64,000 bases of DNA from Lachnospiraceae bacterium (GTDB taxonomy: Bacteria > Bacillota > Clostridia > Lachnospirales > Lachnospiraceae), in NCBI GenBank assembly GCA_910576125.1, contig CAJTHM010000002.1:1-64000 (forward strand). Direction: 5' to 3'. Below the pieces are notes generated by a model that was given only the letters and a program-made list of their open reading frames with translations, was not told the origin of the DNA and did no database searches. Position 1 is the first letter of the stretch, and the number at the start of each line of letters is the position of its first letter. Of this stretch, positions 38,607-47,853 are shown in pieces. The position numbers were made by a program, and so were the translations under genes.

Positions 38607-41600
38607 ATGAAAAGACTGAAAAAATGGCTGGCATTGACAATTGTAGCAAGCAATGTACTACTGACGGCATTTCAGGGAATGGAAGTGCAGGCTGAAGGCA
38701 CTGCCGTTTTTATTCAGAACATCGTTGAAGAGGATTCCGACAGTGCGGCTGAGGAAACAGATGTGGATGGCGTGGATGATGACATTAAAGATGAAGGGGA
38801 TGGCAGTGGGGGGGTAAATGTACCGGAATCTGAGGAGACAGAATCTGAAGTAACAGATTCTGAAACGGCAGAATCCAAGGAGCCACAGCCTGACGAAACA
38901 GAACCTGAAACGACAGAGCCTGAGGAGACGGAGCCGGGTGAGACAGATTCTGAAACGACAGAATCCGAGGAGCGGCTGCCTGGAGCGGCGGATTCCGAAA
39001 CGGCAGAGCCGGATGGGGTCGATGGAGCGAAGACTTCAGAAACGGATAATGTCGCAGAGAATGTGGATTATGTTCTGGGACGCCCTATGACCGATGAGGA
39101 GTTACAGGAGCGGAAAGCCTTAGCGGAACAGATGCGGCAGCATAATGGGTACATAGAGCTTCCAGATGCCCCTGCGGATATCAAATTGGCTCCTGATACT
39201 TCCATTGTATGGGGGACATTGCCGAGCAGCTATGACTCCAGAAACGTTTCGGCCGTAAGGCCAATCCGGGACCAGAATCCATATGGCACTTGCTGGTCCT
39301 TTTCAAGCATAGCCTGTATGGAGGGGAGCCTGATCAGAAAGTGGGGGAAGGCGGTTGACCTCTCACCGATGCACCTGGCCTTTTTCACGCATTATTCAGC
39401 GCCCGACCCACTGGGAAATGATTATAATGACTCTGTTGAGTATACAGGAAACATAGAAGGCCTTATGAACGGAGGCGGAAATGTAGGAGACGCGCACTAT
39501 GGGCTTGCCTGTTGGAAAGGGACAGTGAAGGAGGAGGATGCCCAATATGTAAGGCCTGCCCAGCCGCTGAACAGAACTAAGGAAGTGGCCTATCTGACGG
39601 ATTTTGCCCATTTGCAGGGATTTTACTATATTGATAAGACAGATGTAAACGCGGTAAAAAGCAAAATCATGGAGTATGGTGCGGTAAGCGCCTCCTATTA
39701 TGATCATGGCAATTACCTGAATGAAGATACCTCTGCGTATTATTGTAATGTCGCTACAAACACGAACCATGCAGTGGCGATTGTGGGATGGGATGATAAT
39801 TACTCTGTAAATAATTTTAATGCGGCTATAAGGCCAAGCTCTAATGGCGCATGGCTGGTCAGGAATTCATGGGGCGACAGGTTTGGAGATAATGGCTACT
39901 TTTGGCTATCATATGAAGACGCGTCTTTGTACAATACGATGTATGCGTTCTATGTAGAGCCCGCTGATAATTATGATAATAATTATCAGTATGATTTTGT
40001 GCCGGACACGCAGTATTGGGGCGTTTCAAAAGTGGCATCGGTTTTCGAAGCCAAGGCAAACGGCAATAAAAAGGAAGAACTGAAAGCAGTGGCAATCGAC
40101 TTATCCTATTCGGCGAATGTTTCGTATTCGATACAGATATTCAAGAATCCAGGAGATCCATCAGATCCTACCAGCGGTACCCCGATGCTGAGCAGGCCGC
40201 AGACAGGAGAGACCACATTTGCGGGATATTATACCATTCCTCTGGCGGAAGAGGTTGTGCTGGATCCGGGGGACAAGTTTTCAGTCGTGTTTTCTCTGGA
40301 TTCCTTAAGCGGTAAGTCAATATATGTATCGTCTGAAAGGAGCAACATCTGGAACGGAAGAAAAAGCACTGCATCGGCTCAGGCTGGGGAGAGCTATATG
40401 TGGAATGGGTATAGCTGGATAGATTATGGCGCTAAAGAAAATGCAAATTTACGGGTAAAAGCTTTTACGGATAATTTAGAGGAAACGCTGGTCGTCCCTA
40501 CCGGAATTAAGCTCAATAAGTCATCGGCAACCATACAGAAAGGAAAGACAGTGACGCTGGCCGCAACCGTTATGCCGAGTAACGCGGCGAATAAGTCGGT
40601 ACACTGGTCAAGCAGCAATAGCAGAGTCGCAACAGTAGACGGAAATGGTGTGGTGACTGGTGTGTCGCGAGGAGAGGCAGTCGTTACTGCTAAAACCGAA
40701 AATGGAAAATATAGCGCCACATGTAAAGTAAAAGTTGAGGTAGAGGTCACAGATGTATATTTTAGATATCAATATAGCGGATATACAGTAGGCAGCATGG
40801 CAGAGGTCATGACGGCCTATGCGGTTCCTTCTGACGCGGATCAGACATTGAAGTGGACTTCCTCTAATACCAGTGTCGCAACAGTCGACTCCAAGGGTAC
40901 TGTTACCTTTAAGGCGGTGGGAGAGGTTACGATTACTGCCACATCAGCCAATGGGAAAAGCCATTCCGAGAAGCTGATTTCAACGCTTCCAGCGGGAGGG
41001 TATATTGGAAATATCAACTCAGAACTGATTTCCTTTGATTTAAAGCATTCCGAGAATGGGTATTATTTAACCGGCGAGATTGTGGTAGTAGAGTGGGTGG
41101 ACGGAAAGTCAACCGTTCCTACTGTTAAACCAATGATGACTTTCAAGTCCACAGAGGGCAAAGAAAAGATAGAAGTGTTCGTCACGCCTACAGGCACGAA
41201 TACATATTATTTTGACAGGTTCATAGAGGGGCTGAGCGCGGGCAAAGAATATGTATTTGAGATTGCGTCTGGAGACACGAATAATTACAGCATGAATAAA
41301 TCCATGAACGTCAGCCTGGCTACATCGCCAAGGATGGTGCCTATCAAAAATCTTGGCAAGATTGGCAGCCAGAAAATCAGCTACTATAAGGCTGACAATG
41401 GAGAAATGAGATTATTCAGGAGGACCTCTGACTATGTAGGCAACATCAACTCTGAGCTGAAGAAGACGGAACTGGTGACAGGGCCGAATGGGAACTATGT
41501 AAGTGGCGAGATTGTTGTGGTGGAGTGGGAAAATGGAGTGTCAACGGTACCCTTTGAGACACCGGAAATGTATTTCAAGTCCACAGACGGTAAGGAGAGC

Positions 41601-41861
41601 CTTCCTGTATTTGTCACTCCTACAGGGACGAACACATACTATTTTGACAGAAGTCTGGGCGATATGGATACCGCCAAAGAGTATGTCTTTGTGATTACAT
41701 CAGGAGACAAGCTGAACGCGTCCCCAAACAGATCTATGATAGTTACAACGGCTGCAATGGAGAACAAGACAGGAACGCTGTGGGAGAGTGCGACACAATA
41801 TGTAAGGTACCGCACGGATTCCCGAACAGGCGAACTCAGAGTATACGCAGTTAATAAATAA
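38607..41861 (+). CDS. Secreted papain-like (C1A) cysteine protease with lectin-like, Big_2 and repeat domains
   Basis: A 1,084-residue exported protein. Domains in order: a signal peptide (about 1-31, ending EVQAEG); an acidic Thr/Glu/Pro-rich repetitive linker (about 45-150); and a C1A peptidase (about 205-450) with Cys229 in PYGTCWSFSSIAC, His388 in NHAVAIVGWDDN and Asn420 in VRNSWGDRFGDNGYFW. A beta domain resembling the lectin-like domain after such proteases (about 465-625) is next, then two Big_2 Ig-like domains (about 635-800). Two copies of a 105-110 residue unit beginning YIGNINSEL/YVGNINSEL complete the protein. No LPXTG or S-layer domain is visible, so cell attachment may be through the C-terminal units. 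The protease may mature surface proteins; the glycan locus around it suggests it acts near the polysaccharide layer. Confidence 0.88.
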   Translation: MKRLKKWLALTIVASNVLLTAFQGMEVQAEGTAVFIQNIVEEDSDSAAEETDVDGVDDDIKDEGDGSGGVNVPESEETESEVTDSETAESKEPQPDETEPETTEPEETEPGETDSETTESEERLPGAADSETAEPDGVDGAKTSETDNVAENVDYVLGRPMTDEELQERKALAEQMRQHNGYIELPDAPADIKLAPDTSIVWGTLPSSYDSRNVSAVRPIRDQNPYGTCWSFSSIACMEGSLIRKWGKAVDLSPMHLAFFTHYSAPDPLGNDYNDSVEYTGNIEGLMNGGGNVGDAHYGLACWKGTVKEEDAQYVRPAQPLNRTKEVAYLTDFAHLQGFYYIDKTDVNAVKSKIMEYGAVSASYYDHGNYLNEDTSAYYCNVATNTNHAVAIVGWDDNYSVNNFNAAIRPSSNGAWLVRNSWGDRFGDNGYFWLSYEDASLYNTMYAFYVEPADNYDNNYQYDFVPDTQYWGVSKVASVFEAKANGNKKEELKAVAIDLSYSANVSYSIQIFKNPGDPSDPTSGTPMLSRPQTGETTFAGYYTIPLAEEVVLDPGDKFSVVFSLDSLSGKSIYVSSERSNIWNGRKSTASAQAGESYMWNGYSWIDYGAKENANLRVKAFTDNLEETLVVPTGIKLNKSSATIQKGKTVTLAATVMPSNAANKSVHWSSSNSRVATVDGNGVVTGVSRGEAVVTAKTENGKYSATCKVKVEVEVTDVYFRYQYSGYTVGSMAEVMTAYAVPSDADQTLKWTSSNTSVATVDSKGTVTFKAVGEVTITATSANGKSHSEKLISTLPAGGYIGNINSELISFDLKHSENGYYLTGEIVVVEWVDGKSTVPTVKPMMTFKSTEGKEKIEVFVTPTGTNTYYFDRFIEGLSAGKEYVFEIASGDTNNYSMNKSMNVSLATSPRMVPIKNLGKIGSQKISYYKADNGEMRLFRRTSDYVGNINSELKKTELVTGPNGNYVSGEIVVVEWENGVSTVPFETPEMYFKSTDGKESLPVFVTPTGTNTYYFDRSLGDMDTAKEYVFVITSGDKLNASPNRSMIVTTAAMENKTGTLWESATQYVRYRTDSRTGELRVYAVNK

Positions 41862-41865
41862 CAGG

Positions 41866-41915
41866 AAAACTCGCTGCATCAACATGGATTTGGCATATGC
41901 AGCGAGTTTTTTATA
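41866..41915 (+). terminator. Strong intrinsic terminator after the protease gene
   Basis: A perfect 14-bp stem, AAAACTCGCTGCAT (41866-41879) with ATGCAGCGAGTTTT (41897-41910), 17-nt loop, then a T-rich tail. It starts 5 bp after the protease stop codon and separates the protease from the next operon. Confidence 0.9.
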
Positions 41916-41985
41916 TTTTTTGGTGGCATATAGTATAAAATGGTATGTTTTCCAATTAATGAGGAGACAGCTTTGTCTAAAAAGG

Positions 41986-42014
41986 TTGAATGTGGAAAGG
42001 TTTTATGGTATAGT
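41986..42014 (+). promoter_or_regulatory. Strong candidate promoter of the second plus-strand operon
   Basis: TTGAAT, a 17-bp spacer and TATAGT, about 40 bp before the GT2 start at 42055. It comes right after the strong terminator, so a new transcription unit begins here. Confidence 0.65.
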
Positions 42015-42054
42015 AAAGCACAGCGAGTCAGCAACGAAAGGATAAGGTTGAAAA

Positions 42055-42999
42055 ATGTACAAAATATCGGTAGTGGTGCCCGTATATAATGAGGAAGGGA
42101 ACGTGAGGGAGCTCCATCGGGAGATTAAAGAGGTGTGCGAGAAAAACTCTTATCAATATGAAATCATATTCATCAATGATGGGTCTGCTGATAAGACCGA
42201 TGAAATCTGCCGCACATTGCATCCGATTAAATATATCTGCATGAGGCGAAACTTTGGCCAGACCGCAGCAATGGATGCGGGAATCAAGGCAGCACAGAAC
42301 GAGTACATAGTGACGATGGATGGAGACCGGCAGAACAATCCGGAGGATATCCCTAAGATGCTGCAGTATCTGGTGGAAAACGATTTGGATGTGGTGTCCG
42401 GCTGGAGGAAAAACAGAAAAGACACGTTTATGAAGCGTTTTGTCTCGAGAGGGGCGAACTTTCTGCGTGGCGTCTTGGTGAAAGATGGGATACACGACAG
42501 CGGCTGTTCCCTGAAGGTATACAAAAGGGAGTGTTTTAAAGGCGTGAATTTATATGGCGAGCAGCATAGATTTATTCCGGCGCTTCTCAAGATTAAAGGC
42601 TTTAAGGTGGGAGAGATTGTTGTCGACCATCGGCCCCGTACTTCTGGAAGAACGAAATATAATTGGCATAGGACCATCAAAGGCTTTGTAGATATGATAT
42701 CGGTATGGTTCTGGAATAAATATGCTTCCAGACCATTACATATTTTAGGCGGATTTGGTATATTGTTCCTGGGCTTGGGAGGAGCGTGCGGCATCTGGTC
42801 CGTAGTCCTGTTCTGTCTGGGAAGGAAAATGTCGGCGTATGTGATGGTGCCCCTGATGACAGTTTTTTTCTGTGTAATTGGACTTCTGATGTTTATCTTT
42901 GGCTTGATGAGCGAGATTATGATGAAGACTTACTATGGAGTCCATGTGGACATGCCTTATAACGTGAAAGAAACCATCGAGAACGCAAAGGAAGATTAG
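42055..42999 (+). CDS. GT2 family glycosyltransferase, GtrB/DPM1-like, membrane anchored
   Basis: A 314-residue polyprenyl-phosphate glycosyltransferase. It has ISVVVPVYNEEGNVREL, FINDGSADKT, the DxD in VTMDGDRQNNPEDI, and the acceptor loop RGANFLRGVLVKDGIHDSGCS, typical of the GtrB/DPM1-like branch. Two C-terminal membrane helices (about 230-300) end in a short cytoplasmic tail. It is homologous to, but clearly different from, the enzyme at 5601-6608. It would load a sugar on undecaprenyl phosphate for a GT-C or YfhO-type transferase such as that at 47854. Confidence 0.88.
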   Translation: MYKISVVVPVYNEEGNVRELHREIKEVCEKNSYQYEIIFINDGSADKTDEICRTLHPIKYICMRRNFGQTAAMDAGIKAAQNEYIVTMDGDRQNNPEDIPKMLQYLVENDLDVVSGWRKNRKDTFMKRFVSRGANFLRGVLVKDGIHDSGCSLKVYKRECFKGVNLYGEQHRFIPALLKIKGFKVGEIVVDHRPRTSGRTKYNWHRTIKGFVDMISVWFWNKYASRPLHILGGFGILFLGLGGACGIWSVVLFCLGRKMSAYVMVPLMTVFFCVIGLLMFIFGLMSEIMMKTYYGVHVDMPYNVKETIENAKED

Positions 43000-43010
43000 G
43001 AGAAAGCCAC

Positions 43011-44120
43011 ATGAATATATTGGTGGTATCCCACGAATTCCCGCCTATAGGCGGAGGGGGCGCGAATGCCTGCCTCTTTTTGACCAAGGGGTATGTACAG
43101 GCAGGCCATAAGGTGACTTTGGTCACCGTTTGGTATGAAGGGCTGGAGGAACACGAGAACCTGGACGGTTTAGAGATAATCCGGGTCAAGAGCAAGCGGA
43201 AACATAAAGAGCATTGCAGCTTTCAGGAGATGCTTAGCTATATCTTGAAGGTGCTGCCAGTGACAAGTAGATTGGTCAGAAAGGGAAACTATGATGTTTG
43301 TCATGTCTTTTTCGGCATACCCAGCGGCGTCATTGGATATTGGCTGAAAAAGCGGTATAAATTGCCATATATTATCCGTTTCGGCGGAGGGGATATCCCC
43401 GGTTTCCAGGAAAGGTTCAAACTGGTATACAAGGTGATAGCCCCATTCATCAAGATGATATGGAAGAATGCGGATGCGCTGGTTGCCAACAGTGAGGGAT
43501 TACGGAAATTTGCGCTGGCTTTCTATGATAAAAGGGAAATAAAGGTTATTTATAATGGTGTGGATACGGAAAAATTTTATCCGGATGCTGCAAAGAGAGA
43601 CAGGGAGCGAATCAACTTGCTGTTTGTTTCTCGTTTGATTGAACGGAAAGGACTCCAGTTCGTAATTCCTAAACTGAAAGAGATTCAAAAGGCAGCCGAT
43701 AAGCAGATAAGGCTTACAGTTGTAGGAGATGGCCCTTATCGAAAGGCGCTGGAGGATTTGGCGGTGCAGTATGATGTGGCCGATAGGGTTTTTTTTGAGG
43801 GACAGAAGGACAAAGGGGAGCTTTTGCAATATTATCAGGGAGGAGATATTTTTATTTTTCCTTCTAAGCGTGAGGGGATGCCGAATGCTGTTCTTGAGGC
43901 AATGGCCTGTGGGCTGCCTGTTATTATGGCGCCATGTGAAGGTAGTGAAGAACTGATACAGGGGAATGGAATTATTGTGTCGGCGGATGAAATGTGGAAG
44001 GTATTGGGCATGGTAATGTGTAGCGAGAAATTGGAATTGTGGGGAAAAGAAAGCAGAAAGCGGGCTGAGGAAATGTTTTCTTGGGATAGTGCTGTTCAGA
44101 GTTACTTGCAACTGCTGTGA
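43011..44120 (+). CDS. GT4 family glycosyltransferase
   Basis: A 369-residue GT-B enzyme. The N-terminal acceptor side has VVSHEFPPIGGGGANACLFL. The linker and donor domain carry VIYNGVDTEKFYPD, NLLFVSRLIERKGLQFVIP, VVGDGPYRKALEDLA and the E-x7-E type motif KREGMPNAVLEAMACGLPVI, which are standard GT4 features. AGGAGAAAG lies before the ATG, 11 bp after the GT2 stop. The C-terminus ends normally (FSWDSAVQSYLQLL), directly followed by a remnant of another gene, so DNA has been lost downstream. Confidence 0.9.
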   Translation: MNILVVSHEFPPIGGGGANACLFLTKGYVQAGHKVTLVTVWYEGLEEHENLDGLEIIRVKSKRKHKEHCSFQEMLSYILKVLPVTSRLVRKGNYDVCHVFFGIPSGVIGYWLKKRYKLPYIIRFGGGDIPGFQERFKLVYKVIAPFIKMIWKNADALVANSEGLRKFALAFYDKREIKVIYNGVDTEKFYPDAAKRDRERINLLFVSRLIERKGLQFVIPKLKEIQKAADKQIRLTVVGDGPYRKALEDLAVQYDVADRVFFEGQKDKGELLQYYQGGDIFIFPSKREGMPNAVLEAMACGLPVIMAPCEGSEELIQGNGIIVSADEMWKVLGMVMCSEKLELWGKESRKRAEEMFSWDSAVQSYLQLL

Positions 44121-44122
44121 GG

Positions 44123-44308
44123 ATATATCTTAAGGACGAGATAGCAGGCGTCTCAAAAAGAAACTTTATTGAGGAGCAGGGAATTTTTAGATATGAAGTG
44201 ATTTGGGAATTAATTGAAAAGGTAAATAAGTCAGATAAGAAACCTTATCCTAAAATATTATGGGCATATTATGTATTCCAGCTGTGGTATAAAATGTATA
44301 TAATGTAA
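44123..44308 (+). pseudogene. Possible C-terminal remnant of an asparagine synthase-like gene
   Basis: About 60 codons encode IYLKDEIAGVSKRNFIEEQG and end WAYYVFQLWYKMYIM, resembling the last residues of asparagine synthase B-type proteins in glycan loci (the pattern of a Phe/Gln-Leu-Trp-Tyr near the end). The catalytic domains are absent and there is no credible start, so this is debris left by a deletion that joined it to the GT4 gene. The identification rests on a short segment only. Confidence 0.4.
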
Positions 44309-44544
44309 GAGAAGTCGTGGGGGAAATGGAAAAAATTAAGCGCTAAGAAAATGGTGTTATATAATCCCCATAATTTTCCCAATATGCCATATATGAAAAG
44401 GAACTCGTCCGCTATTTTAAAAATACTAGGTTGGCCGTTTTTGAGTATAGAAGCCAGTGATGATAATGAATAAAGAAAAAGGCGCACAATCTGAGAAAAA
44501 TAAGTGTTTTTAGTCACAAATATCACAAAAAGGACGAGGTTATT
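44309..44544 (+). other. Gene-poor stretch with a second short coding remnant
   Basis: An AT-rich segment without a complete gene. A 41-codon open frame (44351-44473, ending ILKILGWPFLSIEASDDNE) looks coding in composition and may be the 3' end of another lost gene. I cannot name it. The antisense frame over 44269-44526 has no ribosome binding site or family resemblance. Confidence 0.35.
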
Positions 44545-45888
44545 ATGATTCGAAATGTAATTGCTCAGGGGGCTATTTTATTAAAAATTCCTGCAAGCTG
44601 GGATTATATGAAAAGAGGAGAACGGCTCTTTCACGCTGATAGGGAAGTCTTGTTGCAATATCAGGAGGAACAGTATGAGAAAGTTTTGATATACGCTTAT
44701 GAGCATACAAAGTACTATCACCGTGTATTTGATGAAATTGGTCTAATAAAAAATGGAAAAGTCGACTCAAAGCTATATAAGGATATTCCCATATTGACAA
44801 AAGATATTATTCGAAGAGAAGGTGCCGCACTGATTTCGAACGAGGCAACTCAAAGGGGATTCTATGTAAATACATCCGGCGGCTCTACAGGAGAACCGGT
44901 AAGTTTTGCTCAGGATCGGGAATATTTTGCGTGCAATTTTGGAGATAAGATTCTGTTTGGCGTCTTGAATGGGAAAAGGCCTGGGGATAGAGAAATCAAG
45001 CTATGGGGAAGTGAAAGAGATATCCTTGAGGGTAGCATAGGAGTGAAAGAAAAGTGCATTAATTGGTGCTTCAATCGAAGGTTCCTGAATAGTTTTGTGT
45101 TGACCTTGGAGCAAATGCAAAAATATGTAAAGATAATTAATAAGGAAAAACCAGTTCAAATATGGGCTTATGCAGATTCCATTTATCAACTAGCGCGATT
45201 TGCAAACCAAAATAATTTATCATTGTTTTCACCTTGCAATATTATTACAACAGCAGGTGTTTTATATGATGAAATGCGCAGGGAAATTATGAAGGCATTT
45301 CCTCATACACGCGTACTCAATCAATATGGTTCAAGGGAAGTAGGTGTTATAGGGTGTGAAATAGGGGGAAGTCCTGGAATCAGGATTTTCGAGCATTCTG
45401 TAAAGGCAGAAGTTTACGATGGCATAACAGGGCATGTCTTACATCATGGTGATGGGGAACTGCTTATTACGAGTTTGACAAATTATTCCATGCCCTTGAT
45501 TCGATACCGAATAGGGGATATGGGAACAATTGCTACTGGAATGGGGGGGCTTGAGGGGAGTTTTGCGGTTATAAAAAAATTAGCTGGACGGACAAATACT
45601 CATCTAAAAAGAAAAGACGGAAGTTTGGTGCATGGTGAATATGTGACCCATCTTTTTTATAATAAAGATTGGATTGAAAATTTTAGGGTGATTCAACATG
45701 GTTTCACAGAAATCGAGTTTCAGGTTGTTTTGAAAGATGGGTGCAACATAAACAGAGTGGAACTGGAACAGATGAAAGGAAATTTAAGGAAAGTGTTAGA
45801 TAATTGTGAAATCCAAGTTAACTTTCTGAAAGAGATTCCGAAGCTAAAGTCTGGTAAATACCAATATGTTATCAGCGAAATAAACTAA
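44545..45888 (+). CDS. CapK-like adenylate-forming enzyme (phenylacetate-CoA ligase/PaaK relative)
   Basis: A 447-residue protein of the adenylate-forming superfamily. The P-loop-like AMP-binding motif is YVNTSGGSTGEPVSFAQD. The A5-like region is RVLNQYGSREVGVIGCE and the A7-like segment is LIRYRIGDMGTI. This is the CapK branch, found in many capsule loci and thought to activate an acyl or aryl acid. The substrate is unknown; a glycan acylation step is plausible because a DUF362 protein, a NeuD-like acyltransferase and a FemAB-like transferase occur downstream. GGACGAGG precedes the start. Confidence 0.82.
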   Translation: MIRNVIAQGAILLKIPASWDYMKRGERLFHADREVLLQYQEEQYEKVLIYAYEHTKYYHRVFDEIGLIKNGKVDSKLYKDIPILTKDIIRREGAALISNEATQRGFYVNTSGGSTGEPVSFAQDREYFACNFGDKILFGVLNGKRPGDREIKLWGSERDILEGSIGVKEKCINWCFNRRFLNSFVLTLEQMQKYVKIINKEKPVQIWAYADSIYQLARFANQNNLSLFSPCNIITTAGVLYDEMRREIMKAFPHTRVLNQYGSREVGVIGCEIGGSPGIRIFEHSVKAEVYDGITGHVLHHGDGELLITSLTNYSMPLIRYRIGDMGTIATGMGGLEGSFAVIKKLAGRTNTHLKRKDGSLVHGEYVTHLFYNKDWIENFRVIQHGFTEIEFQVVLKDGCNINRVELEQMKGNLRKVLDNCEIQVNFLKEIPKLKSGKYQYVISEIN

Positions 45889-46031
45889 CACGGTGTTTTT
45901 ACTATCGACATTTTGGGTTGAGTATTGCAAGAATAAAACAGAAAGTTTACTTCAGAAAGCATTGAAGATGAGGTAAGAAATGGAATTATATTTGATAGTG
46001 AGATTCGGTTATGGGATTGAGGGGGTGCTAA

Positions 46032-47594
46032 ATGATTTCAGATAGTAGTGTGGGCATATATTATGCTGATACAAAAAGGTATCCTAATCGTAATGCAAAT
46101 AAATGGTTTAGGCCGAACTGTATATATCCGGAATTTTGTGACTTTTGTACGACAGATATTTCGAGTGCAGAAAATAAAACATATGATGCCGTGAGAGAAA
46201 TGCTTCATCTCTATAAGCTAGACGAGGAATACTTTGGAACACCCCAATGGAATCCTTTGAAAGAGATTATCAAGCCAGGGGATTATGTTTTGATAAAACC
46301 GAATCTGGTAATGGATTACAACCAATCAGGAGAGGGAACAGATTGCCTTTTTTTACAGCCCTCAGTGCTAGCGCCAGTGCTTGATTATGTGATTCTGGCT
46401 TTAAAGGGACAGGGACATGTTACTATAGGCGATGCACCTATGCAGGAGTGTAAGTTTCAAAAACTCTTGGATGAAAGCGGATATCAGGAGATGCTGGTAT
46501 TTTACCGTGATATATTAGGCGAAACCGATATTTCGCTTTCACTTGTAGATTTTAGAGGACTTACCACAGATGTCGTGGGGAGGGGCAGCCGCCATCAAAC
46601 TATACGCTCAGATGCAAGAGGAACAATAATAGATTTGGGTAATGAGAGCGAATTTGCCAGATATGATGAGGAACATTTGGAGCATATGCGCATTACAAAC
46701 TATGATCCCGCTCGGCTTAAGTCTCATCATCATGCAGGCAAGCACGAATATTATATATCTGAAGAAGTTCTGTCTGCAGATGTTGTAATTAATATGCCAA
46801 AGCCCAAATCTCATCGTAAGGCAGGCTTTACAGCTGCCATGAAAAATATGGTAGGAATAAATGTAAGAAAAGAGTACCTGCCACATCACACTATAGAGAG
46901 CGACAGTCAGCCTGGAGATGCCCATAGAAAGAATAATTTTATGCGCCGGATTGACAATTCCCTTTATGATAAAAAAAACACATATGAAGGGGCGGGCATG
47001 TATCGAAGAGCCAAGGTCTTGTGGTATGTTGCAAGTGTAATTAAGATATTGGCAAACCATTTATATCATGATGAGCCGGAAGGAAATTGGTATGGGAATA
47101 GAACCATCAGCAAGACTATTGTTGACTTGAACAAAATTCTTTTATATGCTGATAAAAAAGGTGTTATGCAGACAACTCAACAGCGCAGAGTTTTATCTAT
47201 AGGTGATATGATTATTGCTGGTCAAAAGGAAGGCCCTGTGGCACCAAGCCCTAAGCCATTAGGGGTACTTGCTATTGCGCAGAATTCGTTCTTGTTTGAC
47301 GTAGTAATAGGTACTATGATGGGGGCTGATATTTCTCGTATTCCGCAGCTTCAAGATGCTTTGGCTGGAAACAGAAAGTATTCTATCATACCGCAGAATT
47401 TAAGTAATGCTGATATGATAGAGGATACTGAGAAAACCAAAGAGGAACTTAATGACCTAAAACGAAGGGTGGTAGTTGTATCCAATTGTGTTGATTTAGA
47501 TGGCATTACTCTAGACAAGGTAGGTGGTGATAGGTGCTGGAATATAGAGCCGACTAGTGGTTGGAAAGAAGTGTTTTTTAGGCAATTAGGGTGA
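46032..47594 (+). CDS. DUF362 domain protein
   Basis: A 520-residue protein whose core matches DUF362: DYVLIKPNLVMDYNQSGEGT, GHVTIGDAPMQECKF, VVINMPKPKSHRKAGFTAAMKNMVGIN. The usual C-terminal ferredoxin cysteine motif is not seen; only a CDFC pair near residue 36 is present. The function is unknown in general. Members of this size occur in surface-polysaccharide clusters. A GAGGGGG ribosome binding site lies just before the ATG. It follows the CapK-like gene by about 140 bp. Confidence 0.8.
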   Translation: MISDSSVGIYYADTKRYPNRNANKWFRPNCIYPEFCDFCTTDISSAENKTYDAVREMLHLYKLDEEYFGTPQWNPLKEIIKPGDYVLIKPNLVMDYNQSGEGTDCLFLQPSVLAPVLDYVILALKGQGHVTIGDAPMQECKFQKLLDESGYQEMLVFYRDILGETDISLSLVDFRGLTTDVVGRGSRHQTIRSDARGTIIDLGNESEFARYDEEHLEHMRITNYDPARLKSHHHAGKHEYYISEEVLSADVVINMPKPKSHRKAGFTAAMKNMVGINVRKEYLPHHTIESDSQPGDAHRKNNFMRRIDNSLYDKKNTYEGAGMYRRAKVLWYVASVIKILANHLYHDEPEGNWYGNRTISKTIVDLNKILLYADKKGVMQTTQQRRVLSIGDMIIAGQKEGPVAPSPKPLGVLAIAQNSFLFDVVIGTMMGADISRIPQLQDALAGNRKYSIIPQNLSNADMIEDTEKTKEELNDLKRRVVVVSNCVDLDGITLDKVGGDRCWNIEPTSGWKEVFFRQLG

Positions 47595-47853
47595 GGACCT
47601 TAAAGGGAATTAGCCATAGACAGTGTTATTTCTGGTACGTTGCATCAATATTTTAAGCGTAGTATATGGAAAAGTTCTTGATTGTTTGTGAGTAGAGAGT
47701 GGCATTTTGTAAAACAACTATTAAATATGGATTCCAAAACAGATGGTGGAATTAGCTCAAAAGAAACTAGAGGAAACAGAAATAGGAAGCAAAGACCATT
47801 GCAGGAAATTGTAAGCTATTTTGAACCTACTATTAGGTGGAAAGTGAAACTCC
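47595..47853 (+). other. Intergenic stretch without a supported gene
   Basis: 259 bp between the DUF362 and YfhO-type genes. A 63-codon frame (47682-47873) has no ribosome binding site, no family resemblance and overlaps the next gene start, so I do not call it. Neither a convincing terminator nor promoter was found. Confidence 0.5.

Noticed and set aside
44269..44526. An 85-codon minus-strand frame
   Set aside because: Hydrophobic but antisense to a remnant region, no start signal, composition typical of AT-rich noncoding sequence.
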